DNA from: DASWUZ01 sp036401375
Lineage (GTDB): Bacteria; Acidobacteriota; Terriglobia; Terriglobales; Acidobacteriaceae
NCBI GenBank assembly: GCA_036401375.1
Contig: DASWVB010000016.1
Span: 222,708 to 286,707 of the forward strand
Direction: 5' to 3'
DNA length: 64,000 bases
Shown in pieces: positions 9,622-18,618 of this stretch. The notes under the pieces are model-generated. The model was not told the origin of the DNA and searched no databases. It worked only from the letters and a program-made list of their open reading frames with translations. Each line of letters starts with the position of its first letter. Position 1 is the first letter of the stretch. A program made the position numbers and the translations under genes.

Positions 9622-10349
9622 TGCAGAAACTCTCCACCGACGAGATTGGGAAATCCTACAAGCGGCGTCAGGTCGTGCGCGGGGTAAGCATCGAGGTCTC
9701 GCAGGGCGAGGTAGTAGGGCTGCTCGGTCCGAACGGCGCGGGTAAGACGACCACCTTCTACATGATCGTTGGACTGATCCCCCCGGATACCGGACGGGTT
9801 ATGGCCGATGCCGCCGACATTACTCGCGTCCCGATGTACATGCGAGCGCGGCAGTACGGTATAAGCTACCTGCCCCAGGAGCCGTCGATCTTTCGCAAGC
9901 TTACCGTCGAGGAGAACATGCTCGCCGTCCTCGAGTCGCAGTCGATCTCAGCAGAGACCCGTCGCGCCCGGACCGAGAAGCTGATCGACCAGCTTCATCT
10001 CGGCCACATTCGCAAGACTCGTGGATACGCACTGTCAGGAGGCGAGAGACGCAGGGTCGAGATCGCCCGGTGCCTCTGCATCCAGCCGTCGTTCATCCTG
10101 CTCGACGAGCCATTTTCGGGAATCGACCCGATTGCGGTTTCAGACTTGCAGGAGATCATCCTGGACCTGAAGGCCAGCGGCATCGGAGTGCTCATTACCG
10201 ACCATAACGTGCCCGAGACGCTCTCCGTCACCGACCGCGCCTACATCATCAACGAGGGCAGAATCCTGGGAGCTGGGACCCCGGAGCAACTGGGAAGGGA
10301 TCCCGAGGTTCGCCGCGTCTACCTGGGAGAGGGTTTCTCGCCCAGCTAG
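9621..10349 (+). CDS. lptB: LPS export ABC transporter ATP-binding protein LptB
   Basis: 242 residues, the usual LptB length. Walker A is GPNGAGKTTTFYM, the signature is LSGGERRRVEIARCL, and Walker B is FILLDEPFSGIDP. It powers extraction of LPS from the inner membrane with LptFG and delivers it to the LptC/A bridge encoded just upstream. The start codon overlaps the lptCA stop (TGATG at 9619). It is followed by rpoN after 110 bp, the gene order found widely in Gram-negative bacteria. lptF and lptG are not in this window. Confidence 0.95.
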   Translation: MQKLSTDEIGKSYKRRQVVRGVSIEVSQGEVVGLLGPNGAGKTTTFYMIVGLIPPDTGRVMADAADITRVPMYMRARQYGISYLPQEPSIFRKLTVEENMLAVLESQSISAETRRARTEKLIDQLHLGHIRKTRGYALSGGERRRVEIARCLCIQPSFILLDEPFSGIDPIAVSDLQEIILDLKASGIGVLITDHNVPETLSVTDRAYIINEGRILGAGTPEQLGRDPEVRRVYLGEGFSPS

Positions 10350-10459
10350 TCTTACGAAAGTCACGCATTGCCGAGTGGACAAGCACCCGGCAGAGGCGCT
10401 ACACCTAAGATCAAGTATCCGGAAAGCATCCAAGCTCTCACAGTCCACGGCGATCAACT

Positions 10460-12370
10460 ATGGCGTTTCTTCAACCCAAGCTGAACCTGAACGTCTCTCA
10501 GCGGCAGATACTCACCCCTGGTCTGATGCAGATGGTGAGCGTGCTCGCGCTGAACCAGCTCGAGTTGAAGGAGATGATCGACGCCGAGATCGTAGAGAAT
10601 CCGGTCCTCGAAGAGCTTGACGAGCACGTGCCCCTGATCGACGACCTCGCCGGCCGAGAGGCACAGATGGAGCGCCCGGCCGAAGACCTCGCCACTGATG
10701 CGCTGCGCGACAAGAAAGATCCCTTCGACGAGATCGATTTTGGCTCCTACTTTCAGGATTACCTTGACCCCGGCTTCCGCGCGCCAAGCAACTTCGAGAT
10801 AAGCGAGAAGCCCTCGTTTGAGCACTTCCTCTCTCAACCCAGCACACTGACGGACCACCTCAACTGGCAGCTGGGCTCCTTGAGCCTCCCTCCCGATCTG
10901 CGCGGCGCAGCAGAATACATCGTTGGAAACCTCAATGAGGACGGATATCTGACCTCGACGGACGAGGAGCTGCTGGCAGGCTACCTGCGGGAGAGGGGAG
11001 CGGCCAGTATTCCACTCCCTATCGAAGCACCTGGCGAGGTGAGCGCAGCGCTCCCCGGGGCGGGGCTGACGAACGGCCGGGCACATGTCTCACTGCTGAG
11101 GCAGGAGCCCGCCGGGGCGCAGAACGGCAGAGGAGAGACGATCGAATCCGCCCGCGCACTGCTGGCGGCTGCCCTGAAGACGGTCCAGAACCTTGACCCC
11201 ATCGGCATCGCTACGCGGGACTTGCGAGAGTGCCTGCTGGTGCAGATTGAGGCGCAGCGTCGCGGCTTTGAGCTCACCGAGGGAGCCTCGATGAAGCGAT
11301 CCGACAGCAGCCGGCTCCGCGGCTCCAATCAGGTGCGCGCAGAGGAGCCTCTGTCGCACCTCGACCTCGCGGCGGCGGCAGACGACCCGATGCCCCTTGA
11401 TGGAACGCAGGGTGCGTCAGCTTATGAACTGGAACCCGATACAGGGATGCCGTCTCAATCGCTGCGAAGCGCAAGCAGCGGCAACACCAGTAGCGGGAAC
11501 ACCGGCCGCAGCAACATCCTCAGCGCAACGCGACGGGAGGCAACTGCGATCAGCTCCCGGGGCCAGATTTTCAGTACAGCTGCAGCCCTGGTCGACAAGC
11601 ATCTTTCGCTGCTGCAGAAGCGGGACCTTCGAGAAGTAGCGCGCGCGGTCGGCAAGTCTCATGAGCACGTTCAGCTCGCCTTCGACTTTATACGCACTCT
11701 CGATCCAAGGCCCGGGCAGCGCTTCAGCAACTCCGAAGCCCGGCTGATTGAGCCTGACGTAGCTTTTGTTAAACGCGACGGTGAGTACATCGTGGTGATG
11801 AACGAGGAGCAGATGCCGACCCTGCGCCTCAACCAGGGCTACCGCCGGATGCTGACCCAGGAGGGCACTGAAAAAGATGTCAAGGAGTACGTCAAGGAGC
11901 GCTACCGCTCTGCGGTACAGTTGATGCGGAACATCGAGCAGCGAAAGAACACGATCCTGCGCACCTGCGAGGCGATCGTGCGCCGCCAGGGTGATTTCCT
12001 TGAGCGCGGCGTTGAGGCCATGAAGCCGATGATGATCAAGGATGTGGCCGAGGAGATCGGCGTTCATCCCTCGACCGTCAGCCGCGCTGTCTCCAATAAA
12101 TACGTTCACACCCAGCAGGGCGTGTTTGAACTGCGCTTTTTCTTCTCAGAGGGCGTGAACGGTCCGGAAGGTGGAGGAACGCCGCTGGTCCTGCTCAAGC
12201 GGAAGGTGAAGAAACTGATCGAGGACGAAGACCCGCGCAAGCCTCTCACCGACGACCTGCTCGCGAGCATGCTCCAGCAGCAGGGGATCGATGTCACTCG
12301 CCGGACGGTCGCTAAATATCGCGAGGATCTCCGCATCCCCAGCACCCATCAGCGGCGGGTGAGGGATTGA
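10460..12370 (+). CDS. rpoN: RNA polymerase sigma-54 factor RpoN, enlarged
   Basis: 636 residues against about 480 for typical RpoN. Region I is intact (QPKLNLNVSQRQILTPGLMQ, with the Q/L-rich activator-responsive helix). The core-binding part (LPPDLRGAAEYIVGNLNEDGYL), the HTH (VAEEIGVHPSTVSRAVSNKYV) and the C-terminal RpoN box (TRRTVAKYRE) are all there; the first box residue is Thr where Ala is usual. The excess length comes from two linker expansions (about residues 175-235 and 275-370), which are Ser/Gly/Ala rich and poorly conserved in character. It directs transcription from -24/-12 promoters with AAA+ activators. hpf follows. Confidence 0.95.
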   Translation: MAFLQPKLNLNVSQRQILTPGLMQMVSVLALNQLELKEMIDAEIVENPVLEELDEHVPLIDDLAGREAQMERPAEDLATDALRDKKDPFDEIDFGSYFQDYLDPGFRAPSNFEISEKPSFEHFLSQPSTLTDHLNWQLGSLSLPPDLRGAAEYIVGNLNEDGYLTSTDEELLAGYLRERGAASIPLPIEAPGEVSAALPGAGLTNGRAHVSLLRQEPAGAQNGRGETIESARALLAAALKTVQNLDPIGIATRDLRECLLVQIEAQRRGFELTEGASMKRSDSSRLRGSNQVRAEEPLSHLDLAAAADDPMPLDGTQGASAYELEPDTGMPSQSLRSASSGNTSSGNTGRSNILSATRREATAISSRGQIFSTAAALVDKHLSLLQKRDLREVARAVGKSHEHVQLAFDFIRTLDPRPGQRFSNSEARLIEPDVAFVKRDGEYIVVMNEEQMPTLRLNQGYRRMLTQEGTEKDVKEYVKERYRSAVQLMRNIEQRKNTILRTCEAIVRRQGDFLERGVEAMKPMMIKDVAEEIGVHPSTVSRAVSNKYVHTQQGVFELRFFFSEGVNGPEGGGTPLVLLKRKVKKLIEDEDPRKPLTDDLLASMLQQQGIDVTRRTVAKYREDLRIPSTHQRRVRD

Positions 12371-12447
12371 TTTAGAATTGCCCTCTCAACAGCGAAGCAG
12401 CCGCCCGGCGCCTTTGCTCTCCGGGTGGTCGAACCCAGGAGACGCCA

Positions 12448-13107
12448 ATGCTCATTGAGTACACCGGCAGGCAGGTAGTCGTTACAAAGGCCCACCGCGC
12501 CTTAGGGGATGAGGCTGTTGAGCGCATCCGCAAGATACTCGGGAAGACTACGAAGGTATGCATCATCCTCACGGCCGAAAAGTACCGGCAGTGCGCAGAG
12601 GTGACGGTCAAGACCCGTCTGCAGACCATGGTCGGCTGTGCGGAGTCGAATATCAGCATGGAGCTCGCCTTACGTGAGGCCCTCGGCCGCACCGAGACTC
12701 AGGCAGTGAAGTACAAGGACAAGCAGCGTGCTCGCAAGCGTCTGCCCAAAGAAGAGAAGCATCACGAAGAGAGCGAACTCGCACGGTCGCGGCGTCCAGG
12801 CCGCAGTGCAGCGGCGATCGCTCTAAAGCCCGACGTCGCAAAGTCTGCAGTCAATGGACGAGGCCCATCCAAGCCCGTTCTGCCGGTGACAGTTCACTCA
12901 TTCCCGGCACGCGTTCCGGTCTCCGAACCGCACGTCGTGCGATCGCTTGATTCCGTCGCGCTGCGGCCGATGACGCTTGAAGAGGCAGTCAAGGAAGCGG
13001 AGTTCCGGGATCGCGAGGTCTTCGTCTTCCGCGATCCCAAAGGCAGCCTGATGGTGCTGCATCGCAAGCGCGACGGCAAGATGGAGCTGATCGAAGCTCC
13101 CTCGTAA
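12448..13107 (+). CDS. hpf: Ribosome hibernation promoting factor, long form
   Basis: 219 residues. The N-terminal S30AE domain (MLIEYTGRQVVVTKAHRAL to about residue 100) is followed by a basic linker. The C-terminal dimerisation domain of long HPF comes last (RPMTLEEAVKEAEFRDREVFVFRD, GSLMVLHRKRDGKMELIEA). Long HPF pairs 70S ribosomes into inactive 100S dimers in stationary phase. The ATG is preceded by CAGGAGACGCC. Just upstream, 12401-12428 can fold into an 8-bp stem (CCGCCCGG with CCGGGTGG), possibly a leader element or a weak terminator of rpoN. It sits between rpoN and rapZ, as in many bacteria. Confidence 0.93.
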   Translation: MLIEYTGRQVVVTKAHRALGDEAVERIRKILGKTTKVCIILTAEKYRQCAEVTVKTRLQTMVGCAESNISMELALREALGRTETQAVKYKDKQRARKRLPKEEKHHEESELARSRRPGRSAAAIALKPDVAKSAVNGRGPSKPVLPVTVHSFPARVPVSEPHVVRSLDSVALRPMTLEEAVKEAEFRDREVFVFRDPKGSLMVLHRKRDGKMELIEAPS

Positions 13108-13108
13108 C

Positions 13109-13136
13109 CTATCGACCCACGTCTGTAGGTCGATAG
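13109..13136. terminator. Hairpin between hpf and rapZ
   Basis: CTATCGACC (13109-13117) and GGTCGATAG (13128-13136) form a perfect 9-bp stem with a 10-nt loop, just after the hpf stop. No T tract follows, so it may be a processing or partial termination site that sets different levels for hpf and rapZ. Confidence 0.45.
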
Positions 13137-13198
13137 AGGCGCAGGCTCCCGACCCTGGCCTGCCGGTCAGCATGCGCAGGGCGATGCTACGATGGGCA

Positions 13199-14167
13199 AT
13201 GTCGCGGAAGGCCAAGCTAAAGCCAAAGAGCAAAAGCAGCGAAGCCGCCCTGGCGGTCAAGGCCGTTCGGAAGAAACAGGACTTGGCGCAGCCTGCTACC
13301 GGCGCTGAACTCGTCATCCTCACTGGCTTCTCCGGCTCCGGCAAAGCCTCCGCTCTCAAAGCGTTCGAGGACCTGGGGTTCTACTGCGTAGATAACATGC
13401 CGCTCGAACTGCTCCCCCAGTTTGCTGACCTGGTCCGTCAGTCTACCGAGATTTCACGAGCTGCTCTGGTCGTCGATGTTCGCGAAGGGCAAGGGATCGA
13501 GCGCTTTCCCGCGATCCTGCGCGAGGTCAGGAAGACCCTCAAGACGACCGTGATCTTTTTAGAGGCCTCAGCGCCGGTGCTGGTGCGCCGCTTCTCTGAG
13601 ACCCGCAGGCCGCATCCGCTCGGTCGCTCCGGTGGGCGCATTGAGACGGTCGTGCGCGCCATCAAGTCCGAACGCAAGGTACTCGAGCCGATCCGCAACG
13701 TTGCCGACCTCACGATCGACACGTCGAACTTCAACGTGCATGAGCTCCGCGCCTTCATCTTGAACAAGTTTGAGCGGGGGTCGACGGCCAAAAATCTGCT
13801 CATCTCCTCGGTAAGCTTCGGCTATAAGAACGGCGTGCCGCTCGAGGCAGACCTGGTCTTCGACGTCCGCTTTCTGCCCAACCCGCACTTCATTCCCGAG
13901 TTCCGCAAGCTCACCGGACAGCATCCGAAGGTCGCGGCTTATGTACGAAAGTTCCCGCAGACGCGCCAGTTTCTCGACCGCCTGACGGAGATGCTGCTCT
14001 TCCTGCTGCCCTTCTACATTCAGGAGGGGAAGAGTTACTTGACGGTCGCGTTCGGATGCACGGGCGGCCAGCACCGCTCCGTGATGATCGCCGAAGAGAT
14101 ACAAAAGCGGCTGAGCCGCGAGCACTACAAGGTCAAGACGATACACCGCGACATGCCGCGATCCTGA
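13199..14167 (+). CDS. rapZ: RNase adapter / nucleotide-binding protein RapZ family
   Basis: 322 residues if started at the ATG at 13199 (MSRKAKLKPK); an in-frame ATG at 13172 would add nine residues. The Walker A region (about 43-51) reads GFSGSGKAS, where the residue after the Lys is Ala instead of the usual Ser/Thr, with Ser one place later. FEDLGFYCVDNMP follows, as in the family. The C-terminal half has the diagnostic FGCTGGQHRSVMIAEEI. In enterobacteria RapZ delivers the sRNA GlmZ to RNase E; outside them the role is less clear, with YvcJ-like signalling as one example. ptsN, which often lies between hpf and rapZ, is absent. Confidence 0.92.
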   Translation: MSRKAKLKPKSKSSEAALAVKAVRKKQDLAQPATGAELVILTGFSGSGKASALKAFEDLGFYCVDNMPLELLPQFADLVRQSTEISRAALVVDVREGQGIERFPAILREVRKTLKTTVIFLEASAPVLVRRFSETRRPHPLGRSGGRIETVVRAIKSERKVLEPIRNVADLTIDTSNFNVHELRAFILNKFERGSTAKNLLISSVSFGYKNGVPLEADLVFDVRFLPNPHFIPEFRKLTGQHPKVAAYVRKFPQTRQFLDRLTEMLLFLLPFYIQEGKSYLTVAFGCTGGQHRSVMIAEEIQKRLSREHYKVKTIHRDMPRS

Positions 14168-14179
14168 AGGAAAACGACT

Positions 14180-14488
14180 TTAGGAGTGCAGCTCTCTCGA
14201 TCTGAGGCTGAGCCACAGAGTCACCCCGGCGAGCTGGACCAGCGAAGTCCACTCTACGAGAGTCGCAGCCAGAGACCCATGCTGAGAGTTCAACAGGAAC
14301 GCACCCAGGAGAGCACAGAAGAGAAGGACTAGCGACCCAGACAGCGCTGTGCGGCCAAAGTTTGTACGTGCCCGCGGCAGGGCTGCCCTGACAGGAAGGT
14401 TCGACATCACGCGTGCAGTAAAGTCAGGCGGCAGCGTTACCGCGGGAGCGGCTTCAAGGGCCGATGCAATGCGCTCTTCATTGATCAT
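14180..14488 (-). CDS. Small membrane protein cotranscribed with ECF sigma factor (possible anti-sigma)
   Basis: 102 residues. The N-terminal cytosolic part (ASALEAAPAVTLPPDFTARVM) is of the kind found at the start of many sigma-linked membrane proteins. Two membrane segments follow (about 49-66, SGSLVLLFCALLGAFLL, and about 76-93). No zinc-binding HxxxCxxC of ZAS anti-sigma factors is present. Its ATG overlaps the stop of the ECF sigma gene upstream (ATGA at 14485-14488), so translational coupling is likely. The anti-sigma role is inferred from that arrangement only. Confidence 0.65.
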   Translation of the reverse strand: MINEERIASALEAAPAVTLPPDFTARVMSNLPVRAALPRARTNFGRTALSGSLVLLFCALLGAFLLNSQHGSLAATLVEWTSLVQLAGVTLWLSLRSRELHS

Positions 14489-15027
14489 CGTCTAACCTCC
14501 TGTAGAGCCTGCCGTTCAACGCGTTCTCGCAGCTTCTTCCGAGCGCGATGCAGGTGTGTGCGTACTGTACCTATTGGCATCTGGAGGGCCTGGGCGATCT
14601 GCTGGTAGCTGCGCTCCTCCTGATGGTAGAGCACCAGCACGCTTCGTTCAACCGCACTCAGACTTTGCAAGTGCGCTTCAACTATTGCGGCGAATTCACT
14701 GTCCTGAAGCTGCTCTTCGGCGTTGCGTGAGGGGTGCGGCAAGCGGTCGCCCCAACCCTCGTCTTCATCAGTGATCGAACGGAGCGGCTCGTCTTCACGG
14801 CTCCGCCGCTTCCACTCATCCTGCGCGACGTTGACTATGATGCGGTACAAGTAGGTGGATACGAGCGCCTCCCCCCGGAACGAGGGCAACGCGCGGTAGA
14901 GCCGCAGGAAGACCTCCTGTGCCAGATCTTCCAGATGCTCGCGACTGCCAATGAGCCTGAGCAGAGTGCGAAAGACCATTGGCCCATGCTGCTCAACGAC
15001 CGCTTCAAAGGTGTCGTCCGGATGCAC
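14485..15027 (-). CDS. ECF-type RNA polymerase sigma factor (RpoE-like)
   Basis: 180 residues. Region 2 contains DLAQEVFLRLYRALPSF and TYLYRIIVNVAQDEWKRR (core and -10 contacts). Region 4 contains LSAVERSVLVLYHQEERSYQ and MPIGTVRTHLHRARKKLRE (the -35 helix-turn-helix). It would steer RNA polymerase to an envelope- or stress-linked regulon. It overlaps the small membrane protein gene by 4 bp. It is divergent from the DUF6249-like membrane protein gene at 15125, which could be a target; that is inference. Confidence 0.92.
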   Translation of the reverse strand: MHPDDTFEAVVEQHGPMVFRTLLRLIGSREHLEDLAQEVFLRLYRALPSFRGEALVSTYLYRIIVNVAQDEWKRRSREDEPLRSITDEDEGWGDRLPHPSRNAEEQLQDSEFAAIVEAHLQSLSAVERSVLVLYHQEERSYQQIAQALQMPIGTVRTHLHRARKKLRERVERQALQEVRR

Positions 15028-15124
15028 AAATGGTAAGACCTCGGCAAGCCTTCAAAGTTTCACATGCGCAGTGAAACTTTCACAACGGCTTCCGGTCTAA
15101 CGCTGCCATTGAGGAGGATTTCTA

Positions 15125-15583
15125 ATGCTACTTGGAGTAATGGACTCACCCTTTGTAGTGCCGGTCGCGGGTTGCGCGATGATTCTGGGGCTGGGCTGCT
15201 TCGGTATCTATAGTGAGGTTGAACAGAAGAGGATGCGCAGCCAGGAGCGCATGGCTCTGCTCTCCAAGGGCATGTCCATCGAGGACGTCCAAAAACTCTT
15301 GAGCACGCCTGAGTTCGACCAGGACTCACCCAAGGATCCCATGCGAGTCCTGGGGACGGCACGCCGCGCTGCAACCGTGCTGCTCTCGAGCGGCCTTGGC
15401 CTTGTCATCCTGGGCTTTTTGCTGGCTTCCATCCTGCACCTGCATACCCTTCTGGTGGTCTCGGCTGGGGGCATCGTCCCGATCGCCATCGGCGTCGGCT
15501 TTCTGATCGACTACCGGATGCAGATGCGTGAGCTGAACCGGTTCGGCATCGACCTGGGTGGTCATCCAGCTGGGAGGAGTTAG
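15125..15583 (+). CDS. DUF6249-like membrane protein
   Basis: 152 residues with three likely membrane segments (about 11-27, 83-102 and 107-127). A cytosolic charged stretch between the first two (EVEQKRMRSQERMALLSKGM) is the pattern of DUF6249-type proteins that accompany sigma factors. A GAGGAGG Shine-Dalgarno stands 8 nt before the ATG. It faces away from the ECF sigma gene across about 100 bp. The function is unknown. Confidence 0.7.
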   Translation: MLLGVMDSPFVVPVAGCAMILGLGCFGIYSEVEQKRMRSQERMALLSKGMSIEDVQKLLSTPEFDQDSPKDPMRVLGTARRAATVLLSSGLGLVILGFLLASILHLHTLLVVSAGGIVPIAIGVGFLIDYRMQMRELNRFGIDLGGHPAGRS

Positions 15584-15697
15584 CGCGGCGTTTAGAATTT
15601 ATGCCCGTTAGTAAAAAGCGTATGACGGGGCAGCGTATGCCGGCGGGCAGGCCCGCTACAATAGCACAGTGACTAAACCCCAACCCCGGGCTGGCGA

Positions 15698-17557
15698 ATG
15701 AGACGGCTGCTACGCCTGCTCGGCTATGTTCGCCCTTACTGGTGGCAGAGTCTCGCCTCGGTTGTCCTTCTGGCGGGCGTGGGCCTGCTCGACCCCTTTC
15801 GCCTACTGCTGGTTGGCCCGTTCCTCGAGTATGTGCTGAACCCTGGTGCTCCGCCTCGCGACATCCTGCTCTTTGGAATGCGCTACCGCTTCAGCCTGCA
15901 GCAGCTCGTCCCCGCACACTTCCACAATCCCTGGACCATCGTCGCCTTCGCTCTGGTCGGCTCTACGGCTCTAAAGGGCATCTGCGATTACGCCGGCACT
16001 TACCTGGTGAATTATGCCGGCTTTGGAATGATCACCGACTTACGCGATGATCTCTACGAGGCCGTGCTTCGCCGCTCCGCGTCCTTCTTCATGAAGCATG
16101 CGACCGGCACCATACTCTCGACGCTCATCAACGACATTGAGCGCGTCCAGTTCGCCATGTCTTCGGTACTCGCAGAATTTCTGCAGCAGGTCTTCACCCT
16201 CGTCTTCACCACCGTCTTTGTAATTGTGCTCGGCGGCAAGCTGGCCTGGATATTGCTCGTATTCATCCCGGTGGTGATTGGTTCCGCGCGAAAGATCGGC
16301 GGCCAGGTGCGTCTGAAGACGCGTCACGGGCAGGACCGACTCGCCGAGATCCAGAACATCCTCTTCGAAACCATTACCGGCAATCGCATCGTTAAAGCCT
16401 TCAACACCGAGATATGGGAGCTGCTGCGCTTTCGCAAGGCGGCTCGCCGTCTCTTCCGCGCCAATCTTCGCTCGGTAAGAGCCCAGGCTATCAGCTCCCC
16501 GCTGATGGACCTGATAGGTGCAATAGCGATCGCGCTATTGATGTGGGTGGGGCGGGTCGAAATTCAGCATAAAGCGATGACTGCACCTATCTTTATTGCC
16601 TTCATTATTCTGGTCTTCAAGCTATATGACCCGGTGCGCAAGCTGGCCGGCTACTATAACAACTTCCAGCAGGCGCTCGGCGCATCTTCTTCCATCTTCG
16701 AGTTCATGGATGCGCAGGACGACGTCCGGGAGCGGAAGCATCCGGTCGACATCAAGAGCTTCAAACTAGGCGTTCGCTTTGAGGAAGTAGGCTTCTCCTA
16801 CAGCGACGCCGATGGTGAGAAGCAGGTACTCTATGAGATCAACCTCGACATCCGGTGCGGTGAAGTCGTTGCCCTGGTCGGGCCCAGCGGAGCGGGCAAG
16901 TCGACGCTGATCAACCTCATTCCCCGGTTCTTTGATGCCACATCCGGCCGCATCCTCATCGACAACCAGGATGTTCGTGAGGTAAGCGTAGCCTCACTTC
17001 GCAGGCAGATAGGCCAGGTCACGCAGGAGACCATCCTCTTTAATGACAGCGTGCGCAACAACATCGCTTACGGGCAGCCGGATGTGCCCATGCAGCGCGT
17101 TGAAGCCGCGGCCCGGGCTGCTCTGGCACATGATTTCATCCTGCAATTGCCTGAGGGGTACAACACCATCATCGGGGAGAGAGGCTTCCGCCTCTCAGGT
17201 GGGGAACGGCAACGCCTTGCGATCGCACGCGCCTTGCTGAAGAACGCTCCTCTGCTGATCCTCGACGAGGCGACCTCGGCACTGGACTCTCACAGTGAAT
17301 CGCTGGTTCAGGCAGCACTCGCGAACTTGATGGCGGGCCGTACTTCGGTCGTTATCGCTCACCGGCTCTCGACTGTGCGCCGTGCCGATCGTATTGTTGT
17401 GCTTGAGGGCGGTCGCATCACTGCGACTGGATCGCACGAGGAATTGCTGCAGATATCGCCAACCTACCAGCGCCTCTATCAGCTACAGTTCATGGACGCT
17501 CCAGATAACCACAGCGCCGAATCAGCGACTCATGAGTTATCCACCTGGCAGCTATAG
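15698..17557 (+). CDS. MsbA-like ABC exporter (half-transporter with fused permease and ATPase)
   Basis: 619 residues. An N-terminal six-helix ABC-exporter permease (about 1-330) is followed by the nucleotide-binding domain (Walker A GPSGAGKST, Q-loop VTQETILF, signature LSGGERQRLAIARAL, Walker B LLILDEATSALDS, H-loop VIAHRLST). The family includes MsbA, which flips lipid A-core across the inner membrane. With LptB, LpxD and LpxL-like genes in the same window that role is plausible, but a drug or lipid exporter cannot be excluded. It works as a homodimer. A second member is at 36053. Confidence 0.9.
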   Translation: MRRLLRLLGYVRPYWWQSLASVVLLAGVGLLDPFRLLLVGPFLEYVLNPGAPPRDILLFGMRYRFSLQQLVPAHFHNPWTIVAFALVGSTALKGICDYAGTYLVNYAGFGMITDLRDDLYEAVLRRSASFFMKHATGTILSTLINDIERVQFAMSSVLAEFLQQVFTLVFTTVFVIVLGGKLAWILLVFIPVVIGSARKIGGQVRLKTRHGQDRLAEIQNILFETITGNRIVKAFNTEIWELLRFRKAARRLFRANLRSVRAQAISSPLMDLIGAIAIALLMWVGRVEIQHKAMTAPIFIAFIILVFKLYDPVRKLAGYYNNFQQALGASSSIFEFMDAQDDVRERKHPVDIKSFKLGVRFEEVGFSYSDADGEKQVLYEINLDIRCGEVVALVGPSGAGKSTLINLIPRFFDATSGRILIDNQDVREVSVASLRRQIGQVTQETILFNDSVRNNIAYGQPDVPMQRVEAAARAALAHDFILQLPEGYNTIIGERGFRLSGGERQRLAIARALLKNAPLLILDEATSALDSHSESLVQAALANLMAGRTSVVIAHRLSTVRRADRIVVLEGGRITATGSHEELLQISPTYQRLYQLQFMDAPDNHSAESATHELSTWQL

Positions 17558-17670
17558 TCCAAGTTCGGAAACCAGGCAATGTCTGGTATCAAAGGCAAAC
17601 GCGATTACAAGACCAGGAGCGGTGCCGTTTAGTGGGAAGTAAGTACTGCCGTATCGAGACACAAAGCAAG

Positions 17671-18603
17671 ATGAATGATTGGACCGCAAGTAGCCCTACT
17701 CAATCCGCGCAAATCTACTCCATGACCGGCTTTTCACGCGTGACTGGCCGCGCCTCCGACAGCCTTGGCTTTACTCTCACGCTCAAGAGCGTCAACCACC
17801 GGTACCTCGATCTGCAGATGCGTCTTCCACCAGGGCTCGACGCCCTCGAACTTCGCCTGCGTCGCGCACTCAAGGCGCAGTTGGTCCGCGGCCACATCGA
17901 CCTCACTCTCACCCTTGACCGCAGCACCAGGTCGGCGGCCAAATATAATCGATCGCTGGTTGCTACTTACCTCACGGCCTTTCGCGCCGCGGGCGAGGAG
18001 CACGGCATCCTTCAGGAGCCCGAGCTGAATGCTATCCTTCGACTTCCCGGCATATTGTCTGAAGATCACAGCACTGCGGATGACGATCCGGCCGTACTAG
18101 AAGATGCGGTGCTGGGGCAGTTGCTGCCCGCCGTGGCAGCTCTCAAGCAGATGCGCGCTGAGGAGGGCGAAGCGCTGGTGCGGGAGGTGCAGGGATGTCT
18201 GGATCGCATCGAGGTTGCCGTTATCGAGACTTCATCGTTGCGCGCGGGCGTGCAGGGCGCCCACTTCGAGCGCCTTACAGAGCGCCTCTTCCATCTGCTC
18301 GCCGGCGCATTCGATGCAGACCGCGTGCTGCAGGAGGCTGCGTTGCTGGCCGAGCGCAGCGACGTACAGGAGGAGATCGCCCGGCTGCAAACTCACGTCA
18401 CCCACTTTCGTTCGCTGCTCGAGGCGGGCGGCGAAATCGAAAAAAAGGCGGATTTCCTCACCCAGGAGCTCAATCGGGAGGCGAACACTCTGCTGGCCAA
18501 GACGGGCGGTGTGCCGGGAAGCGGCAGGCGGATTACCGAACTGGGCCTTCAGATCAAGTCCGACATAGAAAAGGTGCGCGAGCAGGTGCAAAATCTTGAA
18601 TAA
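17671..18603 (+). CDS. YicC family endoribonuclease-like protein
   Basis: 310 residues from the ATG at 17671; the family core starts at SMTGFSRVTG (17722), and an upstream GTG at 17632 is less likely. The YicC N-terminal domain shows NHRYLDLQMRLPPGLDALEL. The C-terminal DUF1732 shows FLTQELNREANTLLAKTG and ITELGLQIKSDIEKVREQVQN, which closely match the family. YicC proteins are reported to be endoribonucleases. The gene stands directly upstream of gmk, an order kept in many bacteria, and the gmk start lies only 15 bp after this stop. Confidence 0.92.
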   Translation: MNDWTASSPTQSAQIYSMTGFSRVTGRASDSLGFTLTLKSVNHRYLDLQMRLPPGLDALELRLRRALKAQLVRGHIDLTLTLDRSTRSAAKYNRSLVATYLTAFRAAGEEHGILQEPELNAILRLPGILSEDHSTADDDPAVLEDAVLGQLLPAVAALKQMRAEEGEALVREVQGCLDRIEVAVIETSSLRAGVQGAHFERLTERLFHLLAGAFDADRVLQEAALLAERSDVQEEIARLQTHVTHFRSLLEAGGEIEKKADFLTQELNREANTLLAKTGGVPGSGRRITELGLQIKSDIEKVREQVQNLE

Positions 18604-18618
18604 TCCGGAGCGGGTACC

